A stretch of 64,000 nucleotides of DNA from Bacillus sp. BA3 (GTDB taxonomy: Bacteria; Bacillota; Bacilli; Bacillales; DSM-1321), in NCBI GenBank assembly GCA_002835675.1, contig PIZR01000006.1, positions 239,754-303,753 on the forward strand, read 5' to 3'. Position 1 is the stretch's first letter; each line of letters opens with the position of its first letter. The notes beneath the pieces are model-generated. The model ran no database searches. It was given only the letters and a program-made list of their open reading frames with translations, and was not told the origin of the DNA. Shown piece after piece: positions 52,356 through 61,755 of this stretch. A program made the position numbers and the translations under genes.

Positions 52356-53098
52356 AACAGCCGAATTTAATCATGCTTCCTGGCTGGGGAATGGAAAAAG
52401 ATGCGTTTCAACCGTTAATCCAACCGCTGTCAGAACTATTTCACCTTTCATTTATAGATTGGAGAGATATGAAAGCACTAAATGACATTGAAGAACGAGT
52501 CATAGAAACAATCACTTCCATAGATGGTCCTGTTTATTTACTGAGCTGGTCATTAGGATCGATAGTATCACTTGAACTTTCAAGTTCGTTTCGAGAAAAA
52601 ATAAACGGTTTTATCCTTTTTGGCGCAACAAGTCGGTTCACCACCGGAGAAAATTACACATTTGGCTGGGATCCACGAATGGTCGAGCGCATGAAGAAAC
52701 AACTGCAGCGCAATAAAGAGAAGACTTTGACTTCCTTCTATGAAGCAATGTTTTCCGATACTGAAAAAGAAGCAGGTTTTTATGATCAATTCATCAAGAC
52801 AATTCAACGCGAGTTTCATGGAGATGATGTGTTTTCGCTTCTGATTGGTTTGGATTATTTACTTCAGAAAGATGCTAGAGCAAGATTCGACCGGATTGAA
52901 GCCCCCTTTATATTGCTTCATGGGAGGGAAGACAAAATTTGTCCACTTGAAGCCTCCTCCTTCATTAAAGAAAACCTGGGTGGGCAAGCCGAGCTTCATA
53001 TTATTGAAGGTGCTGGTCATATTCCATTTTTCACAAAACCACAGGAATGTATGGAGCATATAAAAACATTTATTCAAAAGGAGTACGTTCATGATTGA
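52352..53098 (+). CDS. bioH: BioH-type pimeloyl-ACP methyl ester esterase
   Basis: The 248-residue alpha/beta hydrolase has a catalytic triad Ser67 (SWSLGS), Asp194 (GREDKI) and His223 (GAGHIPF). The start is LIMLPGWGMEKDAF. BioH removes the methyl group that lets the pimeloyl chain pass through fatty acid synthesis. Sequence alone would not separate it from other esterases, but its position between bioF and bioC, with a 4-base ATGA overlap, makes the assignment strong. Confidence 0.88.
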   Translation: MKQPNLIMLPGWGMEKDAFQPLIQPLSELFHLSFIDWRDMKALNDIEERVIETITSIDGPVYLLSWSLGSIVSLELSSSFREKINGFILFGATSRFTTGENYTFGWDPRMVERMKKQLQRNKEKTLTSFYEAMFSDTEKEAGFYDQFIKTIQREFHGDDVFSLLIGLDYLLQKDARARFDRIEAPFILLHGREDKICPLEASSFIKENLGGQAELHIIEGAGHIPFFTKPQECMEHIKTFIQKEYVHD

Positions 53099-53912
53099 TA
53101 AACGATTGTTAAGCAAGCGGTTTAGTGAACACGCGAAAACATATGATGCGTATGCCAATGTTCAAAAAAACATGGCAAGACAATTAGTGGATTTGCTTCC
53201 TCAAAAAAACACCAATCATAAAATCAATATTCTTGAAATCGGCTGCGGCACTGGTTACTCAACCAGGTTACTCGTCAAAGCATTCCCTAATGCCGCCATT
53301 ACGGCTGTTGATATTGCACCCGGAATGGTTGAAGTGGCGAAAGGAATGACAAAGGAGGACCGTGTTACATTTTTATGTACGGACATCGAAGAAATGGCGC
53401 TAAATGAAAATTTCGACTTGATTATTTCCAATGCAACATTTCAATGGCTGAATGATCTTCCTGCAACCCTAGAAAAACTATGTACACGATTAACGGCTGA
53501 AGGAAGCCTGATATTTTCAACGTTCGGAATAGATACATTTCAAGAGCTTCATATGTCGTATGAACAGGCGAAAGAAAAGCTTCAGCTTTCCATTGATAGT
53601 TCACCAGGCCAAATGTTTTACACACTAGAAGAATTATCCCAAATTTGTGAAGAAGCGCTCCCCTTTTCATCAGCATCTCCAATCGAGATAACAAAAATGG
53701 AAAATCTTGAACTGGAGTACTTTCAGACAGTACGTGAATTTTTCACTTCAATTAAAAAGATTGGTGCAGCTAACAGCAACAAAGAAAACTACTGCCAGCG
53801 CCCTTCCCTTTTTCGAGAGTTAATCAACATATACGACACAGAATACCGAGATGAATCAGGTGTAAAAGCAACCTATCATTGTTTGTTCTTTAAAATGAAA
53901 AAACATGATTAA
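53091..53912 (+). CDS. bioC: Malonyl-ACP O-methyltransferase
   Basis: The 273-residue class-I SAM methyltransferase has SAM motif INILEIGCGTGYSTRLLV and ITAVDIAPGMVEVAK, with FDLIISNATFQWLNDL. The N-terminal RFSEHAKTYDAYANVQKNMA is the BioC signature. It methylates malonyl-ACP to prime pimelate synthesis. It overlaps bioH by eight bases, with AAAGGAG inside bioH. The genes bioA, bioD and bioB are not in this operon and must be elsewhere or missing. Confidence 0.94.
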   Translation: MIDKRLLSKRFSEHAKTYDAYANVQKNMARQLVDLLPQKNTNHKINILEIGCGTGYSTRLLVKAFPNAAITAVDIAPGMVEVAKGMTKEDRVTFLCTDIEEMALNENFDLIISNATFQWLNDLPATLEKLCTRLTAEGSLIFSTFGIDTFQELHMSYEQAKEKLQLSIDSSPGQMFYTLEELSQICEEALPFSSASPIEITKMENLELEYFQTVREFFTSIKKIGAANSNKENYCQRPSLFRELINIYDTEYRDESGVKATYHCLFFKMKKHD

Positions 53913-54026
53913 TCCGAAGATAACCATCTGGGATACTAGCAATATATTATACATAAATGCAAATCGTTTAGATAAAGTAACGACTAGTATACCAACCGCT
54001 TACCAGGTTCCCATTCAAGCAATTCA

Positions 54027-54070
54027 GGCCGCCGCCACTCCTAATTCCTTTGGAGAGGCAGCGGCCTTTT
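54027..54070. terminator. Bidirectional terminator between bioC and the ABC ATPase gene
   Basis: GGCCGCCGCC..CTCC pairs with GGAGAGGCAGCGGCC (some bulges), then TTTT. The convergent genes on both sides end within 160 bases. Confidence 0.75.
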
Positions 54071-54080
54071 ACCTATAACT

Positions 54081-54758
54081 TCATCCAAATACCTTGCCAT
54101 CTGTAATATTGACCACTCGATCACATAAATCTAACATTCTTTCATCGTGCGTTACCATGATGGCCGCTTTATTTCTTGATTTCACCTCATGTGCAAGCAT
54201 TTCAACAACATCCCTGCCTCTTTTGGAATCAAGACTTGCGGTTGGTTCATCCGCTAAAATGATTTCTGGATCATTCATCAGCGAACGGGCAATGGCTACA
54301 CGCTGCCGCTCACCGCCCGACAGTGCTTCTGGCAGGTGATCTGCCCGATGTCCAAGTCCAAGGTGGCTAAGCAATTCGTCCGCTTTTTTCACAGTTTTTT
54401 TATCTCGCTTGCCAATCAGTTCAGAAAGTAGCAGAAGCTGATCTCGTACGGTTAGATATGGCACAAGGTTCGATGATTGGAATACAAACCCGATCTTTTC
54501 GAGGCGAACTCTAGTCAATTCCTTTGGTGATAGTGTTGTTATATCTTCATCATTCAGCAGTAAGCGACCTTCGCTCGGAGATAGTAACGCACCCGCTATT
54601 GAAAGAAAAGTACTTTTTCCTGAGCCTGAAGGACCCACGATCGCGACGAATTCCCCCGCTTTCACATTCAGGGAAATATTATCAAGGGCAGTCACCTTAT
54701 TAACGCCTTCCCCATAAATCTTACTGACGTTTTCAAATAATAGTTTATCCCTCATCAT
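54081..54758 (-). CDS. MacB/LolD-type ABC transporter ATPase
   Basis: The 225-residue protein has Walker A GPSGSGKST, Q-loop FVFQSSNLVPYL, signature ALSGGERQRVAIARSL, Walker B IILADEPTASLDSKRG and H-loop VTHDERML. This is the FtsE/LolD/MacB group. The ATG overlaps the stop of the permease gene by four bases (ATGA). It works with the FtsX-type permease upstream under the adjacent two-component system. Confidence 0.95.
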   Translation of the reverse strand: MMRDKLLFENVSKIYGEGVNKVTALDNISLNVKAGEFVAIVGPSGSGKSTFLSIAGALLSPSEGRLLLNDEDITTLSPKELTRVRLEKIGFVFQSSNLVPYLTVRDQLLLLSELIGKRDKKTVKKADELLSHLGLGHRADHLPEALSGGERQRVAIARSLMNDPEIILADEPTASLDSKRGRDVVEMLAHEVKSRNKAAIMVTHDERMLDLCDRVVNITDGKVFG

Positions 54759-55864
54759 GATACCCTCCCTATTGCTTCGATCGCATCTATCTTCGCTACT
54801 CGGTATAGTGATAGCAGCGAACCCAATACGGATACAACCAAAAGTAACACGGAATATTTAATGACCAAATCGGTACTCAATACGAATGGCATTCCCTCTG
54901 GCATGATTAAAGTGACGACATATGTCAGTGCAACACTGATGGCTATGCATGTCACTGCAAGCAGCATTACTTGACCAACAATACTTTTTGCCAGGTAACC
55001 CGTATTGGCCCCGAGTGCTTTAAGGACTCCAAATTGATTAGTCTTCTGCAAGGTAATCACATAAAAGAATACAGCCAAAACGAATGCTGCAATGACAAAC
55101 AAGAAGGCAATCATCATCGTCAATGTACCCTGTTCCTCTTTGAACCCTGGTATACTCTGAAGTGATTCTTCTTTCGAAATGAGCGTTACTCCTTCTGGCA
55201 ATGATTCACGTACATTCTCTTCTGCCTTCGAATCCATTTGCACGGCTATTGCGCTGATTGAGTCTTTTCCTTGATTTTTCAATCCAGGATTAATCTCCTG
55301 CCACCCCTTAACATTCATGTAAACTGCCGGTGAATGGCTGTAAGACTGCTTTTCAGTAAAACCAACAATGGTGAAAACCTTACCTGATAGGTCATCTTTA
55401 AGTGAATCACCCAATTTATAACCCACTTCTTTTAAAGAACGATCTGCAACTACTTCACCTTGCTTCTTATTGTCATAGCTCGTTCCTTCTATGACCTTCG
55501 GTGCTAGTATCCCACTGGCATCGGTCGCAAAAATGGTGACATCCGTTTTCTCCGATGATCCGGTTTTATTCAATGTGATCATCATTTGCCCCAGCCCTTC
55601 GGCTGCTTTAACATCCGATAAAGCCTGGATGTCATCAAGCTTTTCCATGGATATGATGGATCGATTCAATTTATTTTTAGAGTCATGCTCCATAACGAAA
55701 TAGTCGGCTTTCATGTTTTGTATGGATGAAGCATTATCTGATGAAAGTCCATTAGCTAATCCTGAAATGATAAAAACAAGCAAAGCGACCAATACCATGA
55801 TCAGTCCAATCAGCAGATAACGTAACTTTGAATGCTTTAGTTCACGTATTGCCAAAAACATCAT
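54755..55864 (-). CDS. FtsX/MacB-type ABC transporter permease
   Basis: The 369-residue protein has one N-terminal span (about 15-36), a large extracytoplasmic domain (about 40-240; for example VTIFATDASGILAPKVIEGTSYDN) and three C-terminal spans. The FtsX core motif is QKTNQFGVLKALGANTGYL. Such type VII ABC systems do not translocate through the membrane; they act on envelope substrates or on extruding peptides and lipids. GGGAGATGAA precedes the ATG pair. 96 bases separate it from the kinase gene. Confidence 0.92.
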   Translation of the reverse strand: MMFLAIRELKHSKLRYLLIGLIMVLVALLVFIISGLANGLSSDNASSIQNMKADYFVMEHDSKNKLNRSIISMEKLDDIQALSDVKAAEGLGQMMITLNKTGSSEKTDVTIFATDASGILAPKVIEGTSYDNKKQGEVVADRSLKEVGYKLGDSLKDDLSGKVFTIVGFTEKQSYSHSPAVYMNVKGWQEINPGLKNQGKDSISAIAVQMDSKAEENVRESLPEGVTLISKEESLQSIPGFKEEQGTLTMMIAFLFVIAAFVLAVFFYVITLQKTNQFGVLKALGANTGYLAKSIVGQVMLLAVTCIAISVALTYVVTLIMPEGMPFVLSTDLVIKYSVLLLVVSVLGSLLSLYRVAKIDAIEAIGRVS

Positions 55865-55960
55865 TTCATCTCCCTTTTCTTTTGTTTACCAATCGAGTCC
55901 TGCTTCAATCGGTATGACTCGATTGTAAACAATCAATATGAATGGAAGATGAACAACTGA

Positions 55961-57340
55961 TTACATAAGGGGCAGCCGTATATAAAAAGTGGTCCCTTTA
56001 CCAAGTTCGCTTTGAACTTCGATCGTTCCTCCATGAAGATCAACCGTCTTCTTCGTGATCGAAAGTCCTAACCCGCTGCCTGTTTCACTCCTATTCCTCA
56101 CTTTGTCGACTTTATAAAAGCGTTCAAGGATATAAGGAAGGTCTTCTTCTGGAATTCCCATGCCCGTATCCGCGATCATCACTTCAACAGCACTTCCTAT
56201 ACTTTTAATCCGAATATTGATCGAACTGCCGCTTTCCGAGTATTTAATGCTATTGGTTATCAAATTCGTCCAAACTTGATTTAAAAGTTTCTCATCTGCA
56301 GAAATGACGGTTAACGGCAAATCCATTTCGATCACCATATCTTTTTCCCGCCAATTCCATTCCAGCATGAACAACACCTGCCGGATTTGCTGCGCTAAAT
56401 CAAAATTTGACCGTTGTAGCGGATCTTCTTCTTTATCCAACGAAGCAAGCATGAGCAGCTGTTTGCTTAACGACGACATGCGCCTGCTTTCTTTTTCAAT
56501 GATGGACAAGTACTGATTTCTTTGTTCTTTTGTTAATTCCTCCGATTGGAGGGTTTGAGAAAAACCTTGGATGGATGCAAGCGGAGATTGAATTTCATGA
56601 GATACATTCGATACGAACTCCTGCCTCATATCATCCAACTTCTGTATGCTTTGAGTCATTTTCGAGAAATGCTGTGCCAAGTCCCCTATTTCATCTCTTC
56701 GGGTGACATTCAATTCACTACTATAATCCCCATCGGCGATTCTTTTTGTAGCTTCCGTTAATTTCGTAATCGGCTTAACGATGAAACGCGTATTAATGAT
56801 CACAAATAAAAAACTAAGAAGTAGCGTCAGTACGAGCAAAACCGCAAGGAAAAAGCGAAATTCACCAAACTGCAGCTCTATATTCGGTCTTACAAACAAT
56901 GCATGCTTTTCGCCATTCACGTTTAACGGGACCCCAATGCTATTAATTAAAACATCTTCAAAAAAACCGGTAATAAATAACCCATTATTATAATTGACGA
57001 TCCCTTGATAGGTATTTCCATTCAAAACTCCGGAAATCGTGTCACGATCCAAACTCGTATCCCTAAACGGCTCACCATATAAAGTTCCTTCACCCTGCTC
57101 ATTAAATAGATACATTTGATAGTGCAAACCTGCAATATGGTTTAAATACGCATCAATATCCTGATCAGGATTCTCCTCATATAAGGAGACTATCTCACTT
57201 GCGACTTTGCCTATCTTCTTACCATTGTTGGGTTTTTGAACCTGATGATAATAAACATTGGAAATTAAAAAAGCGATGACACTTGCAAGCACCATGATCA
57301 AAATGGTTTGAATAACTATCCTGAAATAAAGTGTTTTCAC
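55961..57340 (-). CDS. Sensor histidine kinase
   Basis: The 459-residue protein has TM1 (about 8-29), an extracytoplasmic sensor (about 30-160), TM2 (about 162-185), HAMP (about 186-240), HisKA with phospho-acceptor His248 (VSNVSHEIQSPLASI) and HATPase_c with N-box NQVWTNLITNSIKYSE, DTGMGIPEED and GSGLGLSI. The large sensor loop sets it apart from BceS-type kinases. The GTG start overlaps the regulator stop (GTGA). It probably controls the ABC transporter genes downstream. Confidence 0.95.
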   Translation of the reverse strand: MKTLYFRIVIQTILIMVLASVIAFLISNVYYHQVQKPNNGKKIGKVASEIVSLYEENPDQDIDAYLNHIAGLHYQMYLFNEQGEGTLYGEPFRDTSLDRDTISGVLNGNTYQGIVNYNNGLFITGFFEDVLINSIGVPLNVNGEKHALFVRPNIELQFGEFRFFLAVLLVLTLLLSFLFVIINTRFIVKPITKLTEATKRIADGDYSSELNVTRRDEIGDLAQHFSKMTQSIQKLDDMRQEFVSNVSHEIQSPLASIQGFSQTLQSEELTKEQRNQYLSIIEKESRRMSSLSKQLLMLASLDKEEDPLQRSNFDLAQQIRQVLFMLEWNWREKDMVIEMDLPLTVISADEKLLNQVWTNLITNSIKYSESGSSINIRIKSIGSAVEVMIADTGMGIPEEDLPYILERFYKVDKVRNRSETGSGLGLSITKKTVDLHGGTIEVQSELGKGTTFYIRLPLM

Positions 57341-58014
57341 TTCTTGTTGACCTCCAGTTTATAACCTAAGCCACGGACAGTCGTTATGACAAAATCATCG
57401 GTCCGTCCGGCAAAACGTTCCCTCAACCGTTTAATATGAACATCAACCGTTCGATCATCCCCTTCAAAATCAGCACCCCAAACCAGTTCAATAAGCTGCT
57501 CACGCGTAAAGACCTGATCTGGAAAACTCCCAAGCTGAGCCAGCAGCTCAAATTCCTTAAGCGGCAGGAGCAGCGTATTCCCCTTTATTCGCACTTCGTA
57601 ACTTCTACGGTCAATCACCGTTTGATTCAATGAGATGGATTCAGAATTCACCATACGGTACCTTCGCAATAGCGCTTTTATCCGAAATAGAAGTTCCCGT
57701 GGCTCAAACGGCTTTACGAGGTAATCATCCGTACCTGCAAAGTACCCCTTTTCCTTATCGATAAGTTGATCTTTAGCTGTCAATAAAATGACGGGCAGAT
57801 CATATTGATCCCGGATTTCCTTACAAAGATCCAGTCCGTTTTTAAACGGCATCATAATATCGACAACAGCCAGATGGACCCGTTCCTTCTCCAGTAGCAA
57901 GGAAGCTTCATTACCGTCCTTGGCTTCGAATACCATGTACCCTTCCTTTTCCAAGTGAAATTTAAGCAACTCCCGAATATGCCGATCATCATCCGCAATT
58001 AATATATGTATCAA
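57337..58014 (-). CDS. OmpR/PhoB-family response regulator
   Basis: The 225-residue protein has a receiver domain with phospho-acceptor Asp52 (VVDIMMPFKNG) and Lys in LLTAKDQ, and a C-terminal winged helix (LLPLKEFELLAQLGSFPDQVFTREQLIELVWGADFEGDDRTVDVHIKRLRERF). The start is taken as TTG at 58014, giving IHILIADDDRH directly at the first beta strand, with GGAG about eleven bases before it; GTG at 58023 is an alternative. It forms a coupled pair with the kinase. Confidence 0.95.
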   Translation of the reverse strand: MIHILIADDDRHIRELLKFHLEKEGYMVFEAKDGNEASLLLEKERVHLAVVDIMMPFKNGLDLCKEIRDQYDLPVILLTAKDQLIDKEKGYFAGTDDYLVKPFEPRELLFRIKALLRRYRMVNSESISLNQTVIDRRSYEVRIKGNTLLLPLKEFELLAQLGSFPDQVFTREQLIELVWGADFEGDDRTVDVHIKRLRERFAGRTDDFVITTVRGLGYKLEVNKK

Positions 58015-58170
58015 AGAAACCACATCTCCACTTCTTTTATAGCCCTGGCTAAACATACAATAGCAATAATTAAAACTGTAAAACAACAATTACTAATTCA
58101 ATTTCCGGTTCCTCATAAACTAGTTTGCCACTAATATACAGCACCCACTTATTTTTTTAAAAAAATAAAG

Positions 58171-58211
58171 TAAAAAAAGCGAACAGAATCTAAAAACCCT
58201 GTCCGCTTTAA
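58171..58211 (-). terminator. Terminator-like hairpin between divergent genes
   Basis: AAAGCGGACAG and CTGTTCGCTTT with one mismatch, followed by TTTTTAC on the minus strand. It sits upstream of the response-regulator gene, where a terminator is unexpected, and may be a remnant. The rest of 58015-58325 holds the two divergent promoters. Confidence 0.5.
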
Positions 58212-58325
58212 ATCGTCATATTCACACTAGTTCAGCCCTATTGATATTTTTATTGCCTAAAAGGGTTTTAAATATTCAGAATATAAATTATAATTGTTTT
58301 ATTTTAAAACATCTAGGAGGTCACT

Positions 58326-59303
58326 ATGGGAGTAGTAGAGAAAATCAGCGGATTTGCTGGTAAAACGTTTACCTTATGGGTCATTTTATTTGCAGTTATT
58401 GCGTATATCTTACCTAATCATTTTATATGGATTGGAGCCTATATTGTTCCATTATTAGGAATTGTCATGTTTGGCATGGGACTTACATTATCAGCATCGG
58501 ATTTTAAAGAAGTTTTCCGACGTCCGAAAGAAGTGGCACTAGGGGTAGCAGGTCATTTTATCATTATGCCCTTATTGGCATTCGGATTAGCAATAGGGTT
58601 CGATTTGCCCAAAGAAGTGGCTGTTGGTGTTATTTTGGTAGGATGTTGCCCTAGTGGAACAGCTTCAAATGTCATGGTGTTTCTTGCGAGAGGAAATGTT
58701 GCGCTTGCAGTTGCCATTGCTTCTGTTTCCACTATTCTAGCGCCTATCGTAACGCCCCTGCTTATTCTGCTCTTGGCAAGTAAATGGGTCAATATCAGTA
58801 TTGGGTCATTATTCATTTCCATCATTCAAGTGGTGATTATCCCACTGCTGCTTGGATTCATCGTTAAAAAGTTTTTCGGCAAACAGGCAGAGGCTGGTGC
58901 AAAGGCTCTGCCTCTAGTATCTGTCATTTCCATCGTTCTGATCGTATCTGCCGTAGTAGCTGGCAGCCAAGCTCAGCTGGCTAAAACAGGTTTGCTGATT
59001 TTTGCAGTAGTCGTTCTTCATAATGTTCTTGGCTTTTTACTCGGCTTTTTCTTTGCTCGTTTATGCGGAATGGATTTAGCCAAACAGAAAGCTGTTGCAA
59101 TGGAGGTTGGTATGCAGAACTCTGGTTTAGGTGTAGCAATAGCCACAGCCCACTTCTCGCCTTTGGCCGCTGTTCCTAGTGCCATCTTCAGTGTTTGGCA
59201 TAATATATCAGGCTCCGTTCTGGCCTTTATTTTCAGTCGCATGAAAGATAAGAAAAAAGTAGCGACCGTTAAAAATAGTTCGATAAAAACAGACGCATCA
59301 TAA
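58326..59303 (+). CDS. Bile acid:sodium symporter-family transporter
   Basis: The 325-residue protein with nine to ten spans shows BASS-family motifs: LLGIVMFGMGLTLSASDFKEVFRRPKEVALGV, VGVILVGCCPSGTASNVMVFLARGNVALAVAIASVST and AMEVGMQNSGLGVAIATAHF. The latter two form the crossed Na+ sites. Bacterial members import organic acids such as pantoate or 2-oxo acids. It resembles YocS. AGGAGG is eight bases before the ATG. Own terminator follows. Confidence 0.93.
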   Translation: MGVVEKISGFAGKTFTLWVILFAVIAYILPNHFIWIGAYIVPLLGIVMFGMGLTLSASDFKEVFRRPKEVALGVAGHFIIMPLLAFGLAIGFDLPKEVAVGVILVGCCPSGTASNVMVFLARGNVALAVAIASVSTILAPIVTPLLILLLASKWVNISIGSLFISIIQVVIIPLLLGFIVKKFFGKQAEAGAKALPLVSVISIVLIVSAVVAGSQAQLAKTGLLIFAVVVLHNVLGFLLGFFFARLCGMDLAKQKAVAMEVGMQNSGLGVAIATAHFSPLAAVPSAIFSVWHNISGSVLAFIFSRMKDKKKVATVKNSSIKTDAS

Positions 59304-59342
59304 TAAGTTAGAGATGTACCAAAAACGCTTTTCATTAAATGA

Positions 59343-59378
59343 ATAAAAAAAGCCGATTGAGTGAATCGGCTTTTTTTT
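59343..59378 (+). terminator. Intrinsic terminator
   Basis: AAAGCCGATT, five-base loop, AATCGGCTTTTTTTT. Confidence 0.93.
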
Positions 59379-59574
59379 GTGCAATTATCCTCTGAATATT
59401 GAACATTCAAGGGAAAATGACAAATATTCAATGCCCAAAAATAATGAACTTACTGCCTTGTTGTGGTTATTTTTTTGAACTACCTGCTATACTACTAGAT
59501 GAAAGTAAGTTATAAAATTTGCTAATGATTCGGGTTATAGTAATTGACTATCATTTTAAGGATGAGGGAATATA

Positions 59575-60831
59575 ATGTCACCAAAAATAAAATCTTCAAG
59601 AAAAATAGCTAGATATTCACTAATTATCATGGGGGCAGGTTATATTGCAACCACTCCATTTCAAGGTTCATTGCCGTTAGATTTATTACATGGAGGGTTT
59701 GAGGCTGGTTTAGTCGGCGGATTGGCAGATTGGTTTGCAGTCACTGCATTATTCCGCCATCCGCTTGGATTACCGATCCCCCATACAGCGCTTTTGCCCA
59801 ACAATCGTAAAAGAATGACAAATGCACTTGTTTCGATGTTAAAAAACGACTGGCTTTCTAAGGAAAGCATTCAGGACAAAGTAAAACATGTTCCTTTTAC
59901 TGAAAAATTGATCCCTATTTTAGTAAAAGAGATTCAAAGTGAGACTTTTAGAAAAGTCCTGATTAAATTAATCAAGCAAATGATTGGTTATATAGATATA
60001 GAAAAGATTACACCTTTCGTTGCTAAAAAAATTAAAACATCACTTTCTAACATAGACATGAGCAAGATTCTACATTTAGTAAGTTCACAGTTACTTAACG
60101 AAGAGTTTGATAAAAAGGCTTTGGATCATGTTTTGAAAAAAGCTGAAGATTGGTTAGGAAAAAAAGAAACCAGTCACCGACTTGGCACTGTTTCCATGGA
60201 TGTACTCAGTAAGATTGAACTGGAAGGTATGCTTCAGTTCGCCGTTAAATCCATTCAAAGTCTACTTAACGAAGAGAAACTTGGGAATATCATACAAAAC
60301 CTGTTATTAAGTGTCGTAAATAATTTACAAAACGAGAAAGAACCAAATAGAGAGGCTTTAATCTTATATATCAGGAAAGAGATACAAGGCATTAACCATA
60401 ACCGGGAACTGTTAGAAGGTGTTGAAAAATGGAAAAAACAACTTCTGACAAAATGGGAGCCTGAGGCGACAATAAAGGGAACTCTACAACAAATTCAACA
60501 AGAAGCATTGGATTTCGTCGAAGATGAACATTTCATGGATGCTTATCTGACTCCAATGATTCATCACGTACTGGACAACATAAAAGAAAATAGCACGCAC
60601 ATCGATAATTGGATTCAGAAACAAATTACTGTTCTAATTGAAAATAATCATACGCAGATCGGCAATCTTGTACAAGAAAATTTAGATAAGCTAGACAACG
60701 AAACGCTGATTGATATGATGGAAAATGGTGTAGGAAAAGATTTACAATGGATTCGTGTGAACGGAGCGGTCTGTGGTTTTATAATAGGACTTATCCTAAC
60801 AGGTGCACAGGCTCTGCTTAAGCTATTATAA
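59575..60831 (+). CDS. DUF445-family membrane-associated protein
   Basis: The 418-residue protein opens with LIIMGAGYIATTPF and the DUF445 signature LLHGGFEAGLVGGLADWFAVTALFRHPLGLPIPHTALLPNNRKRM. A long helical region with charged heptads follows. A C-terminal span (NGAVCGFIIGLILTGAQALLKLL) closes the protein. Bacterial DUF445 proteins are predicted membrane-bound helical proteins of unknown function. GATGAGGGAA precedes the ATG. Monocistronic. Confidence 0.88.
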   Translation: MSPKIKSSRKIARYSLIIMGAGYIATTPFQGSLPLDLLHGGFEAGLVGGLADWFAVTALFRHPLGLPIPHTALLPNNRKRMTNALVSMLKNDWLSKESIQDKVKHVPFTEKLIPILVKEIQSETFRKVLIKLIKQMIGYIDIEKITPFVAKKIKTSLSNIDMSKILHLVSSQLLNEEFDKKALDHVLKKAEDWLGKKETSHRLGTVSMDVLSKIELEGMLQFAVKSIQSLLNEEKLGNIIQNLLLSVVNNLQNEKEPNREALILYIRKEIQGINHNRELLEGVEKWKKQLLTKWEPEATIKGTLQQIQQEALDFVEDEHFMDAYLTPMIHHVLDNIKENSTHIDNWIQKQITVLIENNHTQIGNLVQENLDKLDNETLIDMMENGVGKDLQWIRVNGAVCGFIIGLILTGAQALLKLL

Positions 60832-60920
60832 TCCAGAAACCTTTGCCGACATTGTAACGGAAGAATACTGTCATTACTAAATCAACTGGGGCGATCTCTT
60901 GCCTTTAGTTTATACCTCAT

Positions 60921-60952
60921 AAAAAAGGCCCTTAACCTCAAGGGCTTTTTAA
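60921..60952. terminator. Bidirectional terminator
   Basis: AAAAGGCCCTT, six-base loop, AAGGGCTTTTT. It serves the DUF445 gene on the plus strand and the immunity-like gene on the minus strand. Confidence 0.85.
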
Positions 60953-60960
60953 CGGGGAAA

Positions 60961-61344
60961 TTAATCTAACGAATAGGGCTTCCTCTCTTCGATTATCTCC
61001 ACTTCATCCCATTCCACATATTTGGAGTACATATATTTATCTGTTCTTTCCAACCCCATCTTTTTGGCAAGTTCAGTGTTTGTTGTATCCAACAATACTT
61101 TTCCAGTTTTTCTTTCTTCAGATGCTGGAAACAACTCCCCCTTATATATTGCCTTTGAATTTATCTTAAATAAATCTACCTCTTCTACAGAAACATTTTT
61201 TATATAGATATTTTCATCTAAATGTTTGAAACCTTGAGATAGATCAGCATGTTTATGACTTATTAACCTTATAGACTTATCTTCCAGTAGATTAAAACTA
61301 TACTCGCTACCTTTATGTATTGCATACTTTCCTTTTCTTATCAT
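60961..61344 (-). CDS. Candidate immunity protein
   Basis: The 127-residue protein begins MIRKGKYAIHKGSEYSFNLL and ends EVEIIEERKPYSLD. It is soluble and beta-rich, with no signal peptide. GGAGGAACCT precedes the ATG at 61344. A diverged, frameshifted paralogue lies at 61756. Between the two copies the C-terminal halves are almost identical at DNA level, while the N-terminal 60 residues differ strongly. Its position behind a toxin gene and its duplication suggest an immunity protein or an immunity relic; no family was recognised with certainty. Confidence 0.65.
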   Translation of the reverse strand: MIRKGKYAIHKGSEYSFNLLEDKSIRLISHKHADLSQGFKHLDENIYIKNVSVEEVDLFKINSKAIYKGELFPASEERKTGKVLLDTTNTELAKKMGLERTDKYMYSKYVEWDEVEIIEERKPYSLD

Positions 61345-61368
61345 AGGTTCCTCCATTTTCAAACTTTA

Positions 61369-61644
61369 TCAAGCATTGAATAATTCTCTATTTATTTTTT
61401 CAGCTTTATGTAATTCTCCTAATAACGGATTTAGATAGTCATTATAACTATCCATATAAGCCCTTACGCCGCCTATAATATTTAATTCTCTTATATCTTC
61501 ATTATTTTCCATTACATCCAATGCGTCCTTATATCTTTTATATATAAATTGTAACACGCCCCTTGTAATTTCATTATAATAATCATTTTCAAGATTATTT
61601 ATCACAACTTTTATTTGATCGATTAACTGCTTTTTCTTATCCAT
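61369..61644 (-). CDS. Small helical protein of the immunity region
   Basis: The 91-residue, all-helical, charged protein (MDKKKQLIDQIKVVINNLEN, RYKDALDVMENNEDIREL, SYNDYLNPLLGELHKAEKIN) is not recognised. The ATG at 61644 has AGGAAG nine bases upstream; ATG 61653 is nearer than usual. It lies 24 bases before the immunity-like gene, so the pair is cotranscribed. Its pattern fits small immunity proteins, but this is context-based. Confidence 0.55.
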   Translation of the reverse strand: MDKKKQLIDQIKVVINNLENDYYNEITRGVLQFIYKRYKDALDVMENNEDIRELNIIGGVRAYMDSYNDYLNPLLGELHKAEKINRELFNA

Positions 61645-61755
61645 TAATTTCATCTTCCTATCTACTCGCCTACAAAGGAGACCTTTAACAAAACAGTGCC
61701 AAAGCTCATTAGTGGGGATAGTACAATAAATATAATCGCGTTTGAAATGAAGAAA

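Noticed and set aside
52859..53158. 99-codon minus-strand frame over bioH/bioC
   Set aside because: Antisense to two well-supported overlapping biotin genes.
59018..59431. 137-codon minus-strand frame over the BASS-family gene end
   Set aside because: Antisense to a clear transporter and crosses its terminator; no ribosome site.
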